Source: Chitinophagales bacterium
GTDB lineage: Bacteria > Bacteroidota > Bacteroidia > Chitinophagales > UBA2359
NCBI GenBank assembly: GCA_020629335.1
Contig: JAHDDN010000011.1
Location: 1 to 32,424, forward strand
DNA: 32,424 nt
Reading direction: 5' to 3'
The notes below the pieces were generated by a model. It saw nothing but the letters and a program-made list of their open reading frames with translations, did no database searches and was not told the origin of the DNA. Below, in pieces: positions 18,037 through 26,796 of the stretch. Each line of letters begins with the position of its first letter. Position 1 is the stretch's first letter. The position numbers were made by a program, and so were the translations under genes.

Positions 18037-19491
18037 TTACTTATTTATTTTACTCCTGACCATATCCAAGAGGCCACGCCATTGTAGAAGTCCTAATAAA
18101 AAAGAAAGCAAAACGATGATTCCTCCACCTAATACAGCATTAAAACGCCAGTCTATAGGTATGGATTGGCTGAAGTAAGCGATGCCGAATGCGCTTGTGG
18201 TAAAGACAATGACTTTGGCGAAGGTGCCCCAGTGGAAGGGAATTTTGAAAATTTGAAGGATACAGAAGAATTGTATGATGGAGACAAACATCTGAGTAGC
18301 TAAAGTGGCTTGTGCTGCCCCTAATGCTCCATAGGTATATATGAGTGATAGGTTGAGACCGATATTGAGTAAGACGCTTAGGAAGGCTACGCTATTGAGC
18401 AGGCGCATATTATTATTGGAAGCTAAGAGTGCGCCGAATATATAAACGGAGGAAGCGAATATAAAGGAGAGAATGAGGTAGCCGAATACTTCGCCATAGT
18501 AAGGAGTGGCCTCATGATAAAGCCAAGACATTAGCTCTAATCTATAAAACCAGCCAATGGCAGCAGTGGCGGTCGCTAATACGTATAATCCTGCGGTGCT
18601 TAACTTGAATAAAGGTGCAATTTTTTCTTTTTGGGCAATGAGTCGAGAAAACATGGGTAGTAGTAAAGTACCAAACAGAAAACCAATCATACTGACTGCA
18701 TCTAAGATTCGAAAACCTGCGGCATAAATTCCTGCTTGCTGATCGCCATTAGTCAATAATTCTTTGAGCATCACACCATCTACTCGAAAATAAATGCTCA
18801 TTAATAAGGTGATGAGCGCAAAAGGATAACTTTGCTTGAGTAAGTTGAGCCACATTTTAGGTTGCCAATCTAACTGTATCCCGCCTATTTTTCGCAGCAC
18901 TAAAAAGCCACTAAAGAGAAAAGTCAACGCGAAGGCGACCGTTTGTGCATAGACGAAATAGAGAATGTTGAAATCGTCTACTAAGCTTCCCCAGAGTAGA
19001 CTTCCGACAATGAATATCATCAGTAGCTTATCCGTGACAGACACGATGCTATCTTGCTTGAAAAGGTGAAGACCTGCTAAATTAGATCGAAAATATAGGA
19101 TGAAGGAAAGTAAAACTTGATTCAAAGCCAAGAAGAGTAATAAGTTAATTTGAAAACTATCGTATTCCCTCCACCAAGCGACTGATAGACAAATCCCCAT
19201 ATAAAGCAACGCCAACAAAAATTTTAGAGTCATTAAATTAGGAAAGTAAGACTTAATAATCGTATGTTCCTGCGCAACGGCTCGATTGTTAAAATTATTG
19301 ATGCCAAAATCTAAGATAACATGGGCGAGATAAGCTAGGTTAAATAAGCCAAAATAAACTCCGTAAGCTTCTTGTCCGACGGTATTTTGCACACTGCGGT
19401 CTACTCCAAATATCCAAAAAGGTTTGACTATCAGATTCATAAAAACCAAAAAGGCCAAATTGGATAAAAATATACGATTGGCTGACTGCAT
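18037..19491 (-). CDS. Oligosaccharide flippase-like membrane protein (Wzx/MVF type)
   Basis: I start the 484-residue protein at the ATG at 19489-19491 (MQSANRIFLSNL); the frame extends six codons further to a TTG. About twelve to fourteen hydrophobic segments span the length. Early segments with GQEAYGVYFGLFNLAYLAHVI and DFGINNFNNRAVAQ are typical of polysaccharide export flippases. Such proteins move lipid-linked glycan units across the inner membrane, consistent with the Wzy-, Wzz- and glycosyltransferase-like neighbours. The divergent glycosyltransferase starts only 24 bases away, so promoters must overlap the opposite gene. The stop abuts repeat copy 4. Confidence 0.83.
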   Translation of the reverse strand: MQSANRIFLSNLAFLVFMNLIVKPFWIFGVDRSVQNTVGQEAYGVYFGLFNLAYLAHVILDFGINNFNNRAVAQEHTIIKSYFPNLMTLKFLLALLYMGICLSVAWWREYDSFQINLLLFLALNQVLLSFILYFRSNLAGLHLFKQDSIVSVTDKLLMIFIVGSLLWGSLVDDFNILYFVYAQTVAFALTFLFSGFLVLRKIGGIQLDWQPKMWLNLLKQSYPFALITLLMSIYFRVDGVMLKELLTNGDQQAGIYAAGFRILDAVSMIGFLFGTLLLPMFSRLIAQKEKIAPLFKLSTAGLYVLATATAAIGWFYRLELMSWLYHEATPYYGEVFGYLILSFIFASSVYIFGALLASNNNMRLLNSVAFLSVLLNIGLNLSLIYTYGALGAAQATLATQMFVSIIQFFCILQIFKIPFHWGTFAKVIVFTTSAFGIAYFSQSIPIDWRFNAVLGGGIIVLLSFLLGLLQWRGLLDMVRSKINK

Positions 19492-19515
19492 GGCATAAAA
19501 GTAATACAATAAAAT

Positions 19516-20655
19516 ATGACCCCCAAAACCATAGCGATTAACACCCGTTTCCTAATCAAAGGAAAATTAGAAGGCATTGGAAGATTCACTAAAGAATCTC
19601 TTCAACGCATTACCCAAAATCACCCCGAACACGATTTTGTCTTTCTATTTGATCGAACTTATGACTCTTCTTACATCTTCGGCCCCAATGTCAAGGGCAT
19701 GTCTTTAGCGCCGCCCGCTCGCCATCCTTTTCTCTGGTATGCTTGGTTTGAGTATTCGGTGCCTCGCGCCCTGAAGAAGATTCAGCCTGATGTTTTCGTT
19801 TCCACCGATGGTTATCTCTCTCTTAAAGCTGATGTCCCATCTGTAGTTGTCCTCCACGACTTAGGATTTGAACATTATCCACATCACGTGCCTAATTTAG
19901 TCGGCAAATACTATCGCCACTATACCCCTAAATTTGCCCAAAAAGCCACTCGCATCGCTACCGTTTCAGAATACACTAAACAAGATGTCGCTCAGCGCTA
20001 TCAAGTTGCTTTAGACAAGATAGATGTCGTTTATAATGGTGGCAGTGAGGAATTTCAGCCTCTTTCAGACACAGCTAAAGAAAAGGTCAAAAAAACATAC
20101 ACTCAGGGCTGCGATTACTTCCTTTTCGTAGGCGCCATTCATCCTCGAAAAAATGTCGGTAATCTCTTCAAAGCCTATGACGCCTTCAGAAAATCAGTAG
20201 ATACTGACGTCAAGCTCCTAATTGTCGGTCGTAAAGCATGGGATCACAAAGAGATATTCGATATTTACAATCAAATGCAATACAAAGAGGAGGTCATATT
20301 TTTAGGCCATATTCAAATAGACGAATTAGCTAAAATTACCGCCGCAGCTTTAGCACAGGTATATGCTTCCCTATTTGAAGGCTTCGGAATCCCCATTTTG
20401 GAAGCCATGTGCTGCGATGTACCCGTGATTACCTCCACCGTATCTTCCATGCCCGAAGTAGCAGGAGAGGCAGCGATTTTGGTCAATCCTACGTCTTATG
20501 AAGAGATAGCACAAGCCATGCAAGCGATTCATCAAGATCTCGATTTGCGACAAGAGCTCATTCAAAAAGGCCAAAAACAAAGACAAGTCTTCAGTTGGGA
20601 TAAAACCGCTGATCGTTTCTGGCGTTGTATCGAAAAGGCCCTAATGAAAAATTAG
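19516..20655 (+). CDS. GT4 family glycosyltransferase
   Basis: The 379-residue protein has the two-domain GT-B layout. The N-terminal part has INTRFLIKGKLEGIGRFTKE, matching the usual GxGRyt loop, and VVVLHDLGFEHYP. The C-terminal part has YFLFVGAIHPRKNVGNLFKAY and the conserved E-x7-E region SLFEGFGIPILEAMCCDVPVI. GT4 enzymes are retaining transferases using nucleotide sugars; donor and acceptor cannot be inferred. It has no signal peptide. It is divergent from the flippase-like gene and probably builds the same glycan. Codons end in C more often than in neighbouring genes, which may hint at a different origin; this was judged by eye. Confidence 0.87.
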   Translation: MTPKTIAINTRFLIKGKLEGIGRFTKESLQRITQNHPEHDFVFLFDRTYDSSYIFGPNVKGMSLAPPARHPFLWYAWFEYSVPRALKKIQPDVFVSTDGYLSLKADVPSVVVLHDLGFEHYPHHVPNLVGKYYRHYTPKFAQKATRIATVSEYTKQDVAQRYQVALDKIDVVYNGGSEEFQPLSDTAKEKVKKTYTQGCDYFLFVGAIHPRKNVGNLFKAYDAFRKSVDTDVKLLIVGRKAWDHKEIFDIYNQMQYKEEVIFLGHIQIDELAKITAAALAQVYASLFEGFGIPILEAMCCDVPVITSTVSSMPEVAGEAAILVNPTSYEEIAQAMQAIHQDLDLRQELIQKGQKQRQVFSWDKTADRFWRCIEKALMKN

Positions 20656-20804
20656 GATGGAAATAAGTATCTTGTAAGGGATTTGTAATTTTTGGTGTAT
20701 TAGTGTACTGGTATATTAGTAAATTCGTACAGGCTATCTATATTGATGAATAGTTTAATGAATGACTAATTAACCTAATTAATATTTAGCTAATATACAA
20801 ATTT

Positions 20805-21040
20805 GGGGCTTCCTACTGCGCACACAAAGGCAAGTGCGTAGCACGAGCCAAAAATTATGCATTCATCATTATGCATTTATCATTGCAAGCGAAGCGCAGC
20901 AGTCGGGCTGTCCGCTCTTATGCACCTATGCTGCTCCTACTACGCTAAGGTCTGTTTGTCTGCCCTTCGGGCCAGCCATCACATACCTAAGCTCCGTAAG
21001 TCGCCGTATGAACGGTGCATACCGCTCCCATCCCTAAGCC
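20805..21040 (-). repeat. Structured interspersed element, copy 5
   Basis: On the plus strand it begins GGGGCTTCC and ends CCCTAAGCC. Helix P4 is the same alternative pair as in copy 2, TATGCACC (20919-20926) with GGTGCATA (21014-21021). Helix P6 is AGGTCTGT opposite ACATACCT with one mismatch. The variable arm P2 is CTGCGC (20816-20821) with GCGCAG (20894-20899), and its content resembles copy 2, so copies 2 and 5 form a subfamily. The 149 bases before it (20656-20804) hold only AT-rich sequence with a GTATTAGT-like simple repeat. Confidence 0.9.
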
Positions 21041-21103
21041 GAAACAACAATACCCCTATATAAACCGTTAGAAAATAGCGTATCATGCTAAATTAATCAG
21101 TAC

Positions 21104-23839
21104 ATGAAAACACTAATCAATATAATAGCCCTATTGCTGCTCTTCGCACTTTTTTATCAAGAAGTCGGAGCAACACACAATAGAGCAGGCGAAATCACCT
21201 ATGTTCATGCGCCCCTGGATGGCAAACCCTATCGCTATGAATTTACTGTCGTGACTTATACCAAGACAGGTGGGATTAGCGATAGTGCAGATCGTGATAG
21301 CTTACGTGTTGAATGGGGGGATGGCACCAGCTCCATGTTACCTCGTACCAATGGAGCAATTTCACAAGGACAATATCAAGGAGAATTTCTCGAAAATGAC
21401 ATTAAAAAGAACGAGTATAAAGGCACACATACTTACTCTAATTTCTTCTTCTTTTATGTAGTTTCTATGGAAGATCCCAACCGGATTGACGAAGTAGTTA
21501 ATATCAATTTTTCGGAATCGGTAGATATTCCCTTCTTTATACAGGATACTTTATTCCTGCTTGACCCCCAATTCTTCGGTTATAATAATTCTCCCGTCCT
21601 CTATCAACCGCCTATAGATTATGCCAATGTGGGTTATCCCTTTGTACACAATCCCAATGCTTTTGATGTGGATGGAGATAGCCTCTATTTTGAGTTGATT
21701 CCACCATTAGAAGGGATTGGCGTACCAGTTCCCAACTATCAATATCCAGACGAAATTGTTAATACGGCCGCCAATAATATGACCCTTAATTCAAGCACAG
21801 GAGAATTTATTTGGGATGCGCCTCAGCAAGAAGGTATTTATAATATTGCCTTCCTCATCAGAGAGTTTCGTAATGGGGTACAAATAGGCAATATCATTCG
21901 GGATATGCAAGTCATAGTAGAGGATCTCAATAATGAGCCTCCCGAAATAATGGCGCTAAATGATACCTGTGTTTACATAGGAGAAAGTTTAGAAATAGTA
22001 GTAACAGCCACTGATCCGAATGAGGATCAAACCGTCACTCTATCCGCCTTTGGAGGGCCGTTTGAAATTGTAGATCCAGCGACTTTTACGCCTTTAGTAG
22101 AAAATGGAAATTTTGCCGAATGGCTATTCAATTGGGATACTAATTGTAACCATATCTTTAGTGATGAATATACTATCGTATTCAAAGCTTCTGATGATTT
22201 TGTGCATAATGGAGAACCCACTCCTCTCGTAGATTTGGAGACCTGGCAGGTATCAGTAGTACCACCACCTCCCGCCGATTTATTGGCTCAAATTATACCA
22301 GAAGGGGTGCAGATAGATTGGGCCAGTCCATATATTTGTGAGGATACAGATAAGTTTTTAGGTTTCTCTATATGGAGAGCCGTTGGTTGTGACGAAGAAG
22401 TCTTTGATAATTGTGAACGTGGGCTGAATGGTACTAATTACGTCAAGTTAGCACAGGGTGTTAAAGAATATACTTTCTTGGATGAGACAGCTGTTAGAGG
22501 GTTGACTTACTCTTATCGAGTCGTAGCGGAATTTTCAGATGTCTTGACAGAAAATGCGTTCCCAATCAATTTAGTGGCAAGTCAGCCATCAGAAAATATT
22601 TGTGTAGAATTGCCAAGGGATGCACCCATCATTACAAATGTGAGTATCGAAGAAACAGATATGAATGGGCAAGTCTTCATTGCTTGGGTGAAACCAGATG
22701 CGGAAGCATTAGACACCATAGCTAATCCAGGTCCTTATAAATACGAGTTAAAAAGAGAAGATGCGAATGGTTTCAATACCATCCAAACCTTCAATTATAA
22801 TAGCTTTGGAGAAACCCATGAGACAGAATGGCAGGATACCAATATTAATACCGTTGATCAGCCGTGGAATTACAAATTGAGTTTTTATAGCCAAAATGAT
22901 ATTCGTATTGATGATACAGAGGAGGCGAGTTCTCCATTCCTAAGCATCACGCCAACGGATAATCAACTCAATTTAAGCGTGGAGGCCATTGTTCCTTGGT
23001 TAAACTATGAATACAAGTTCTATCGCTATAATAATGCGACTGCTTCCTATGAATTTTTGACAAATACAGCGGAGCCTTACTATGAAGATGTAGACTTGAT
23101 TAATGGGAAGTCTTACTGTTATTATGTGGAGTGTATTGGCACATATGGTAGCGATGAAGAGGAGATACCAGACCCACTCATTAATCTATCACAAGAGCTA
23201 TGTGATGAGCCAATAGACACAGAAGCGCCATGTCCTCCAACATTAGTCGTTGGCAATGATTGCGATATAGAAGGGGAGGAGTGGGAAGAAGAAGAGTATA
23301 CTAATGACTTAAGCTGGAATAATCCAAATGATGATTGTGCGGATGATGTGATTGGTTATTATATTTATTATGGCTTTTCTGATGCGGAAAATTACAGTTT
23401 GATTGATTCTACCTTTGATGCGACGAATACTAGTTATGAACATCTTTTGGAAGGAACCCTATCTGGCTGCTATGCAGTGACAGCAATTGACTCTTTTTAT
23501 AACGAAAGTGTTTATAGTAATATCGTTTGTAAAGAGAATTGTCCTAAATTTGAGTTGCCTAATGTGTTTACTCCTAATGCTGATAATCAGAATGATTTAT
23601 TTGTACCTTTGAGGGGTAACCGTTTTGTGAGTACGATTAAGATGGAGATATTTAGTCGTTGGGGAGAGTTGGTTTATGAAACCAATGATCCGTACATCAA
23701 TTGGGATGGAAGACATATGAATGGCAATGAAGTAGCCGAAGGCGTCTATTACTATACTTGCGATGTGTTTGAACGTAATAGTGCAGGCCAAGAAATCCGC
23801 TTTGACCGTCTGAGTGGTTACATACAATTAATGAGATAA
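21104..23839 (+). CDS. Large secreted protein with T9SS type B (gliding-associated) C-terminal domain
   Basis: The 911-residue protein has a signal peptide (MKTLINIIALLLLFALFYQEVGA) followed by a cell-surface type beta-rich body. Segments such as PPEIMALNDTCVYIGESLEI and TDPNEDQTVTL look like cadherin- or Ig-like repeats, and later parts (APIITNVSIEE, TAPCPPTLVV) look like fibronectin III-like repeats. Residues 818-911, beginning LPNVFTPNADNQNDLF with IFSRWGELVYE and INWDGRHMNGNEVAEGVYYY, are the gliding motility-associated C-terminal domain that directs export by the T9SS. No catalytic motif was seen; an adhesin or surface-matrix role is likely. The riboflavin synthase gene starts three bases past its stop. 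Confidence 0.87.
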   Translation: MKTLINIIALLLLFALFYQEVGATHNRAGEITYVHAPLDGKPYRYEFTVVTYTKTGGISDSADRDSLRVEWGDGTSSMLPRTNGAISQGQYQGEFLENDIKKNEYKGTHTYSNFFFFYVVSMEDPNRIDEVVNINFSESVDIPFFIQDTLFLLDPQFFGYNNSPVLYQPPIDYANVGYPFVHNPNAFDVDGDSLYFELIPPLEGIGVPVPNYQYPDEIVNTAANNMTLNSSTGEFIWDAPQQEGIYNIAFLIREFRNGVQIGNIIRDMQVIVEDLNNEPPEIMALNDTCVYIGESLEIVVTATDPNEDQTVTLSAFGGPFEIVDPATFTPLVENGNFAEWLFNWDTNCNHIFSDEYTIVFKASDDFVHNGEPTPLVDLETWQVSVVPPPPADLLAQIIPEGVQIDWASPYICEDTDKFLGFSIWRAVGCDEEVFDNCERGLNGTNYVKLAQGVKEYTFLDETAVRGLTYSYRVVAEFSDVLTENAFPINLVASQPSENICVELPRDAPIITNVSIEETDMNGQVFIAWVKPDAEALDTIANPGPYKYELKREDANGFNTIQTFNYNSFGETHETEWQDTNINTVDQPWNYKLSFYSQNDIRIDDTEEASSPFLSITPTDNQLNLSVEAIVPWLNYEYKFYRYNNATASYEFLTNTAEPYYEDVDLINGKSYCYYVECIGTYGSDEEEIPDPLINLSQELCDEPIDTEAPCPPTLVVGNDCDIEGEEWEEEEYTNDLSWNNPNDDCADDVIGYYIYYGFSDAENYSLIDSTFDATNTSYEHLLEGTLSGCYAVTAIDSFYNESVYSNIVCKENCPKFELPNVFTPNADNQNDLFVPLRGNRFVSTIKMEIFSRWGELVYETNDPYINWDGRHMNGNEVAEGVYYYTCDVFERNSAGQEIRFDRLSGYIQLMR

Positions 23840-23842
23840 GTA

Positions 23843-24442
23843 ATGTTTACAGGAATAATAGAAACGATAGGAGAGTTAGTAAAGATGGAGAAAGAGGCGG
23901 AGAATATCCATTTGAGTATCCGATCAACTATCACTTCTGAATTAAAGATAGACCAGAGTGTAGCCCATAATGGCGTATGCTTAACAGTTGTTAAGATAGA
24001 GGGTGATGTGTATACCGTAACAGCTATTAAAGAGACCATATTAAAATCTAATTTTCAGTTTTTGAAAGAGGGAGATTGGATTAATTTGGAGCGTTGCATG
24101 ACGGCTAATCATCGAGTAGATGGGCACTTTGTACAAGGGCATGTTGACCAGACTGCTGTTTGTCAATCAGTGAAAGAAGCAGGAGGGAGTTGGTATTTTA
24201 CCTTTGAGTATGAAAGTGAGGATAATGTATTGGTGGAGAAAGGTTCTGCTTGTGTGAATGGAGTGAGTTTGACTTTAGTAGATGTCAGTGAGCGTCAGTT
24301 TTCAGTGGCCATTATTCCTTACACTTACGAGCATACTAACTTCCATAAGATAGTACCAGGGACGGTCGTTAATTTGGAGTTTGATATAATTGGAAAATAT
24401 ATCACTGCTCTGTTCAAAAAGTATATACCAACATCAAAATGA
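23843..24442 (+). CDS. ribE: Riboflavin synthase, alpha subunit
   Basis: The 199-residue protein should convert two molecules of 6,7-dimethyl-8-ribityllumazine into riboflavin and a pyrimidine by-product, in the cytoplasm. It has the two tandem lumazine-binding domains of the family: MFTGIIETIGEL with AHNGVCLTV in the first, and VDGHFVQGHVDQTA with KGSACVNGVSLTLV in the second. Length is standard. The start lies three bases past the stop of the T9SS type B protein, so it may be read from that transcript. No FMN riboswitch-like leader is visible. A strong terminator separates it from convergent rho. Confidence 0.95.
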   Translation: MFTGIIETIGELVKMEKEAENIHLSIRSTITSELKIDQSVAHNGVCLTVVKIEGDVYTVTAIKETILKSNFQFLKEGDWINLERCMTANHRVDGHFVQGHVDQTAVCQSVKEAGGSWYFTFEYESEDNVLVEKGSACVNGVSLTLVDVSERQFSVAIIPYTYEHTNFHKIVPGTVVNLEFDIIGKYITALFKKYIPTSK

Positions 24443-24464
24443 TGCTATCATTTACAAATTACAT

Positions 24465-24503
24465 AAAAAAAGGGGCTGACATTTTTATGTCAGCCCCTTT
24501 TTT
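24465..24503. terminator. Bidirectional terminator between ribE and rho
   Basis: A near-perfect inverted repeat pairs AAAAAAAGGGGCTGACAT (24465-24482) with its complement ending at 24503, over a loop of about four T residues. A and T runs flank both sides. It serves the convergent ribE and rho genes. Confidence 0.93.
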
Positions 24504-24520
24504 GTTTATGAATGCTTTAT

Positions 24521-26101
24521 TTAGCCATTCATGGATATCAAGAACTCATCATTTGAGCGAGTACCTTTCATTTGTTGCATCAAGAATTGCATTGCTTCTT
24601 CGGTATTCATATCGGCTAGGTGGTTACGAAGTATCCACATACGTTGTAGAACATCCTTATCGTAGAGTAAGTCTTCACGTCTTGTACTTGAAGCAGTAAC
24701 ATCTACGGCAGGGAAGATACGTTTATTAGCGAGTTTTCTATCTAATTGGAGTTCCATATTACCTGTACCTTTGAATTCCTCAAAGATGACTTCATCCATT
24801 CTTGAGCCTGTATCGATTAAGGCCGTTGCTAAGATCGTTAAGGAGCCACCATGTTCTATATTTCTGGCAGCACCAAAGAACTTCTTAGGCTTGTGTAAGG
24901 CGCTTGATTCGACACCACCTGATAGTACCTTACCAGAGGCAGGCACGACAGTGTTGTGGGCTCTTGCCAAACGAGTGATAGAATCCAGTAAGATCATTAC
25001 ATCATTCCCACATTCTACTAATCTTTTTGCTTTTTCCAATACTATGCTTGCTACTTTTACGTGTCTTTCGGCTGGTTCGTCGAAAGTGGAGGCTACTACT
25101 TCAGCGTCTACACTACGTTCCATGTCTGTTACTTCCTCTGGACGCTCATCAATCAATAAGATGATCAAATAAACTTCGGGGTGGTTTTTAGCGACAGCAT
25201 TAGCGACCATTTTTAGTAAGTGTGTCTTACCTGTTTTGGGTTGTGCTACGATTAGTCCACGTTGTCCTTTACCAATAGGGGTGAATAGGTCGACGATACG
25301 CATAGATGTTTCGTCGGGTTCTTTTGCTAAAGTCAGTTTTTCGTCAGGGAAGAGAGGTGTTAGGTAGTCAAAAGGAATTCGATCTCTTACACGACTGGCA
25401 GTGGTGCCATTGATTTCGTTTACCTTAAGTAGTGCGAAATATTTCTCGCCTTCTTTGGGTGGTCTGATAGTTCCTAATACGGTATCACCTGTTTTGAGAT
25501 CAAAAAGTTTGATCTGTGAAGGGGAGACGTAAATATCATCAGGAGAGGTCAGGTAATTATAGTCAGAAGATCTAAGGAAGCCGTAGCCATCAGACATTAT
25601 TTCTAAAACACCTTCTCCCTCAATAATGCCATCGATTTCGATATTGAATTTTTCTTTATATCGAGTACGTGCTTGAGGAGGCATTGGTGTTTCGTCTTTT
25701 TCTAGCATTGCTGCTTCTGGATCAATAGGCATCTCCGTTTCTTCCATTACGAATTCTTCCTCTTGATCGTCAGGTTCTTCTTCGACTATAGGAGCTTCTT
25801 CTTCTACCTCTTTAACTATTTTTTTACGAGTTCTTTTTTTCTTCGGTTTTTCTTCTTCGCCTTCTTGACTTTTTTTAGACGATTTTTTAACCTTCTTGAC
25901 TTTTTTGGTTTTAGAAGTGCTTTTCTTCTTTTTAGGTTTTTCTTCTACTTTTTCCTCTTCCGAAGTGGTGGGTTGTGTATCAAGAATTTTGAAGATGAGT
26001 TCTTGTTTGGTGAGATTTTTATAAGAATCGATAGATAGAGACTCTGCAATATCTTTCAATTCAGCCAACAACATATCGTTGAGCTGCAAAATATCGTACA
26101 T
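24521..26101 (-). CDS. rho: Transcription termination factor Rho
   Basis: I start the 526-residue protein at the ATG at 26099-26101 ([20 protein letters not shown]), which is the usual Rho N-terminus in this phylum; the frame extends nine codons to a GTG. Residues about 1-45 are the Rho N domain. Residues about 50-140 form a Lys- and Glu-rich insert of low complexity. Residues about 155-235 are the RNA-binding cold-shock-like domain ([15 protein letters not shown]). The ATPase core has the Walker A segment QPKTGKTH at about 287-294 and [10 protein letters not shown] near 316. Rho is a hexameric RNA helicase that ends transcripts. A good Bacteroidota-type promoter lies upstream, giving a leader of about 130 bases. 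Confidence 0.95.
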   Translation of the reverse strand: MYDILQLNDMLLAELKDIAESLSIDSYKNLTKQELIFKILDTQPTTSEEEKVEEKPKKKKSTSKTKKVKKVKKSSKKSQEGEEEKPKKKRTRKKIVKEVEEEAPIVEEEPDDQEEEFVMEETEMPIDPEAAMLEKDETPMPPQARTRYKEKFNIEIDGIIEGEGVLEIMSDGYGFLRSSDYNYLTSPDDIYVSPSQIKLFDLKTGDTVLGTIRPPKEGEKYFALLKVNEINGTTASRVRDRIPFDYLTPLFPDEKLTLAKEPDETSMRIVDLFTPIGKGQRGLIVAQPKTGKTHLLKMVANAVAKNHPEVYLIILLIDERPEEVTDMERSVDAEVVASTFDEPAERHVKVASIVLEKAKRLVECGNDVMILLDSITRLARAHNTVVPASGKVLSGGVESSALHKPKKFFGAARNIEHGGSLTILATALIDTGSRMDEVIFEEFKGTGNMELQLDRKLANKRIFPAVDVTASSTRREDLLYDKDVLQRMWILRNHLADMNTEEAMQFLMQQMKGTRSNDEFLISMNG

Positions 26102-26240
26102 AGTAATTTTGATTAAATGATTATCCACTCGACCATAATTAGCGGTCGTTAAGTGACAAAATATCCTTAAAGTTGTATGGAATTATAAATAGAGTGGTGA
26201 AATTTTGTGGGGAAACAGAGCATTTGCCCTGTTTGTTCTG

Positions 26241-26272
26241 CAAATTTACATTAATATTATGGAATAGACAAA
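26241..26272 (-). promoter_or_regulatory. Bacteroidota-type promoter for rho
   Basis: Read on the minus strand, TTTG (26272-26269), a 20-base spacer and TAAATTTG (26248-26241) match the phylum consensus TTTG-N19..21-TAnnTTTG. It faces rho, and the -33 box lies only 13 bases from the edge of repeat copy 6. Confidence 0.6.
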
Positions 26273-26285
26273 TTATTTTATTTTT

Positions 26286-26508
26286 GGCTTAGGGATGGAA
26301 GCGGTATGTGGCGTTTATGCGCTGGCTTACGGAACTTAGCTGGGCGCAGGCTGGCCTGAAAGGCAGACAAGCACAGCTTAGTGAAGTAGACAGTGCATAG
26401 CCGCATAAGAGCGGACAGCCCGACCAGATTTTATTTTGGCAATCGTTGGGCCGACACATGGGTACGGCCCCTACATAACGATTGCCAAAATAAAATCTGG
26501 GAAGCCCC
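26286..26508 (+). repeat. Structured interspersed element, copy 6
   Basis: It begins GGCTTAGGGATGG and ends GGGAAGCCCC. The variable arm P2 is a perfect 24-bp inverted repeat (26424-26447 with 26477-26500), with core TTTTGGCAATCG. It carries at its tip a second palindrome, GGGCCG (26448-26453) with CGGCCC (26465-26470). Helix P5 (GCGCTGGC with GACAGTGC, plus strand) contains a G-U pair. The 10-base sequence CAAATTATTT occurs on both sides, at 26269-26278 and 26508-26517. It lies between the divergent rho and Cys-domain genes. Confidence 0.9.
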
Positions 26509-26584
26509 AAATTATTTAGATAAATGGTAAATTAGACGGCCTAAAGCTGCTTTCTATTGTAAAAAATCAACTTTTTTTAAAGAT

Positions 26585-26619
26585 TTTGTGAATAGCTAAT
26601 TTATAGAATGTTATCTTTG
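26585..26619 (+). promoter_or_regulatory. Candidate promoter for the Cys-domain operon
   Basis: TTTG (26585-26588), a 23-base spacer and TATCTTTG (26612-26619) fit the Bacteroidota pattern at the long end of allowed spacing. It would give a leader of about 170 bases. The rest of 26511-26796 shows no gene. Confidence 0.35.
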
Positions 26620-26796
26620 ATTGTATTATATGGTGTCCCCCTTTAATAAATTGATCCCCAACTATATTATCTCTATTTATAGAATTAATTGAAATGTACA
26701 AATATCCTAAACGTGACTGATTTGTGATGGAACAGTTTAAATAGGGTATAGTCGTATTCTTTATTTATGTAATGATTCTTAAATTTAGATATTGTG

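Noticed and set aside
23800..23842. FMN riboswitch upstream of riboflavin synthase
   Set aside because: Only three bases separate the stop of the preceding gene from the ribE start, and no RFN-like conserved segments are visible.
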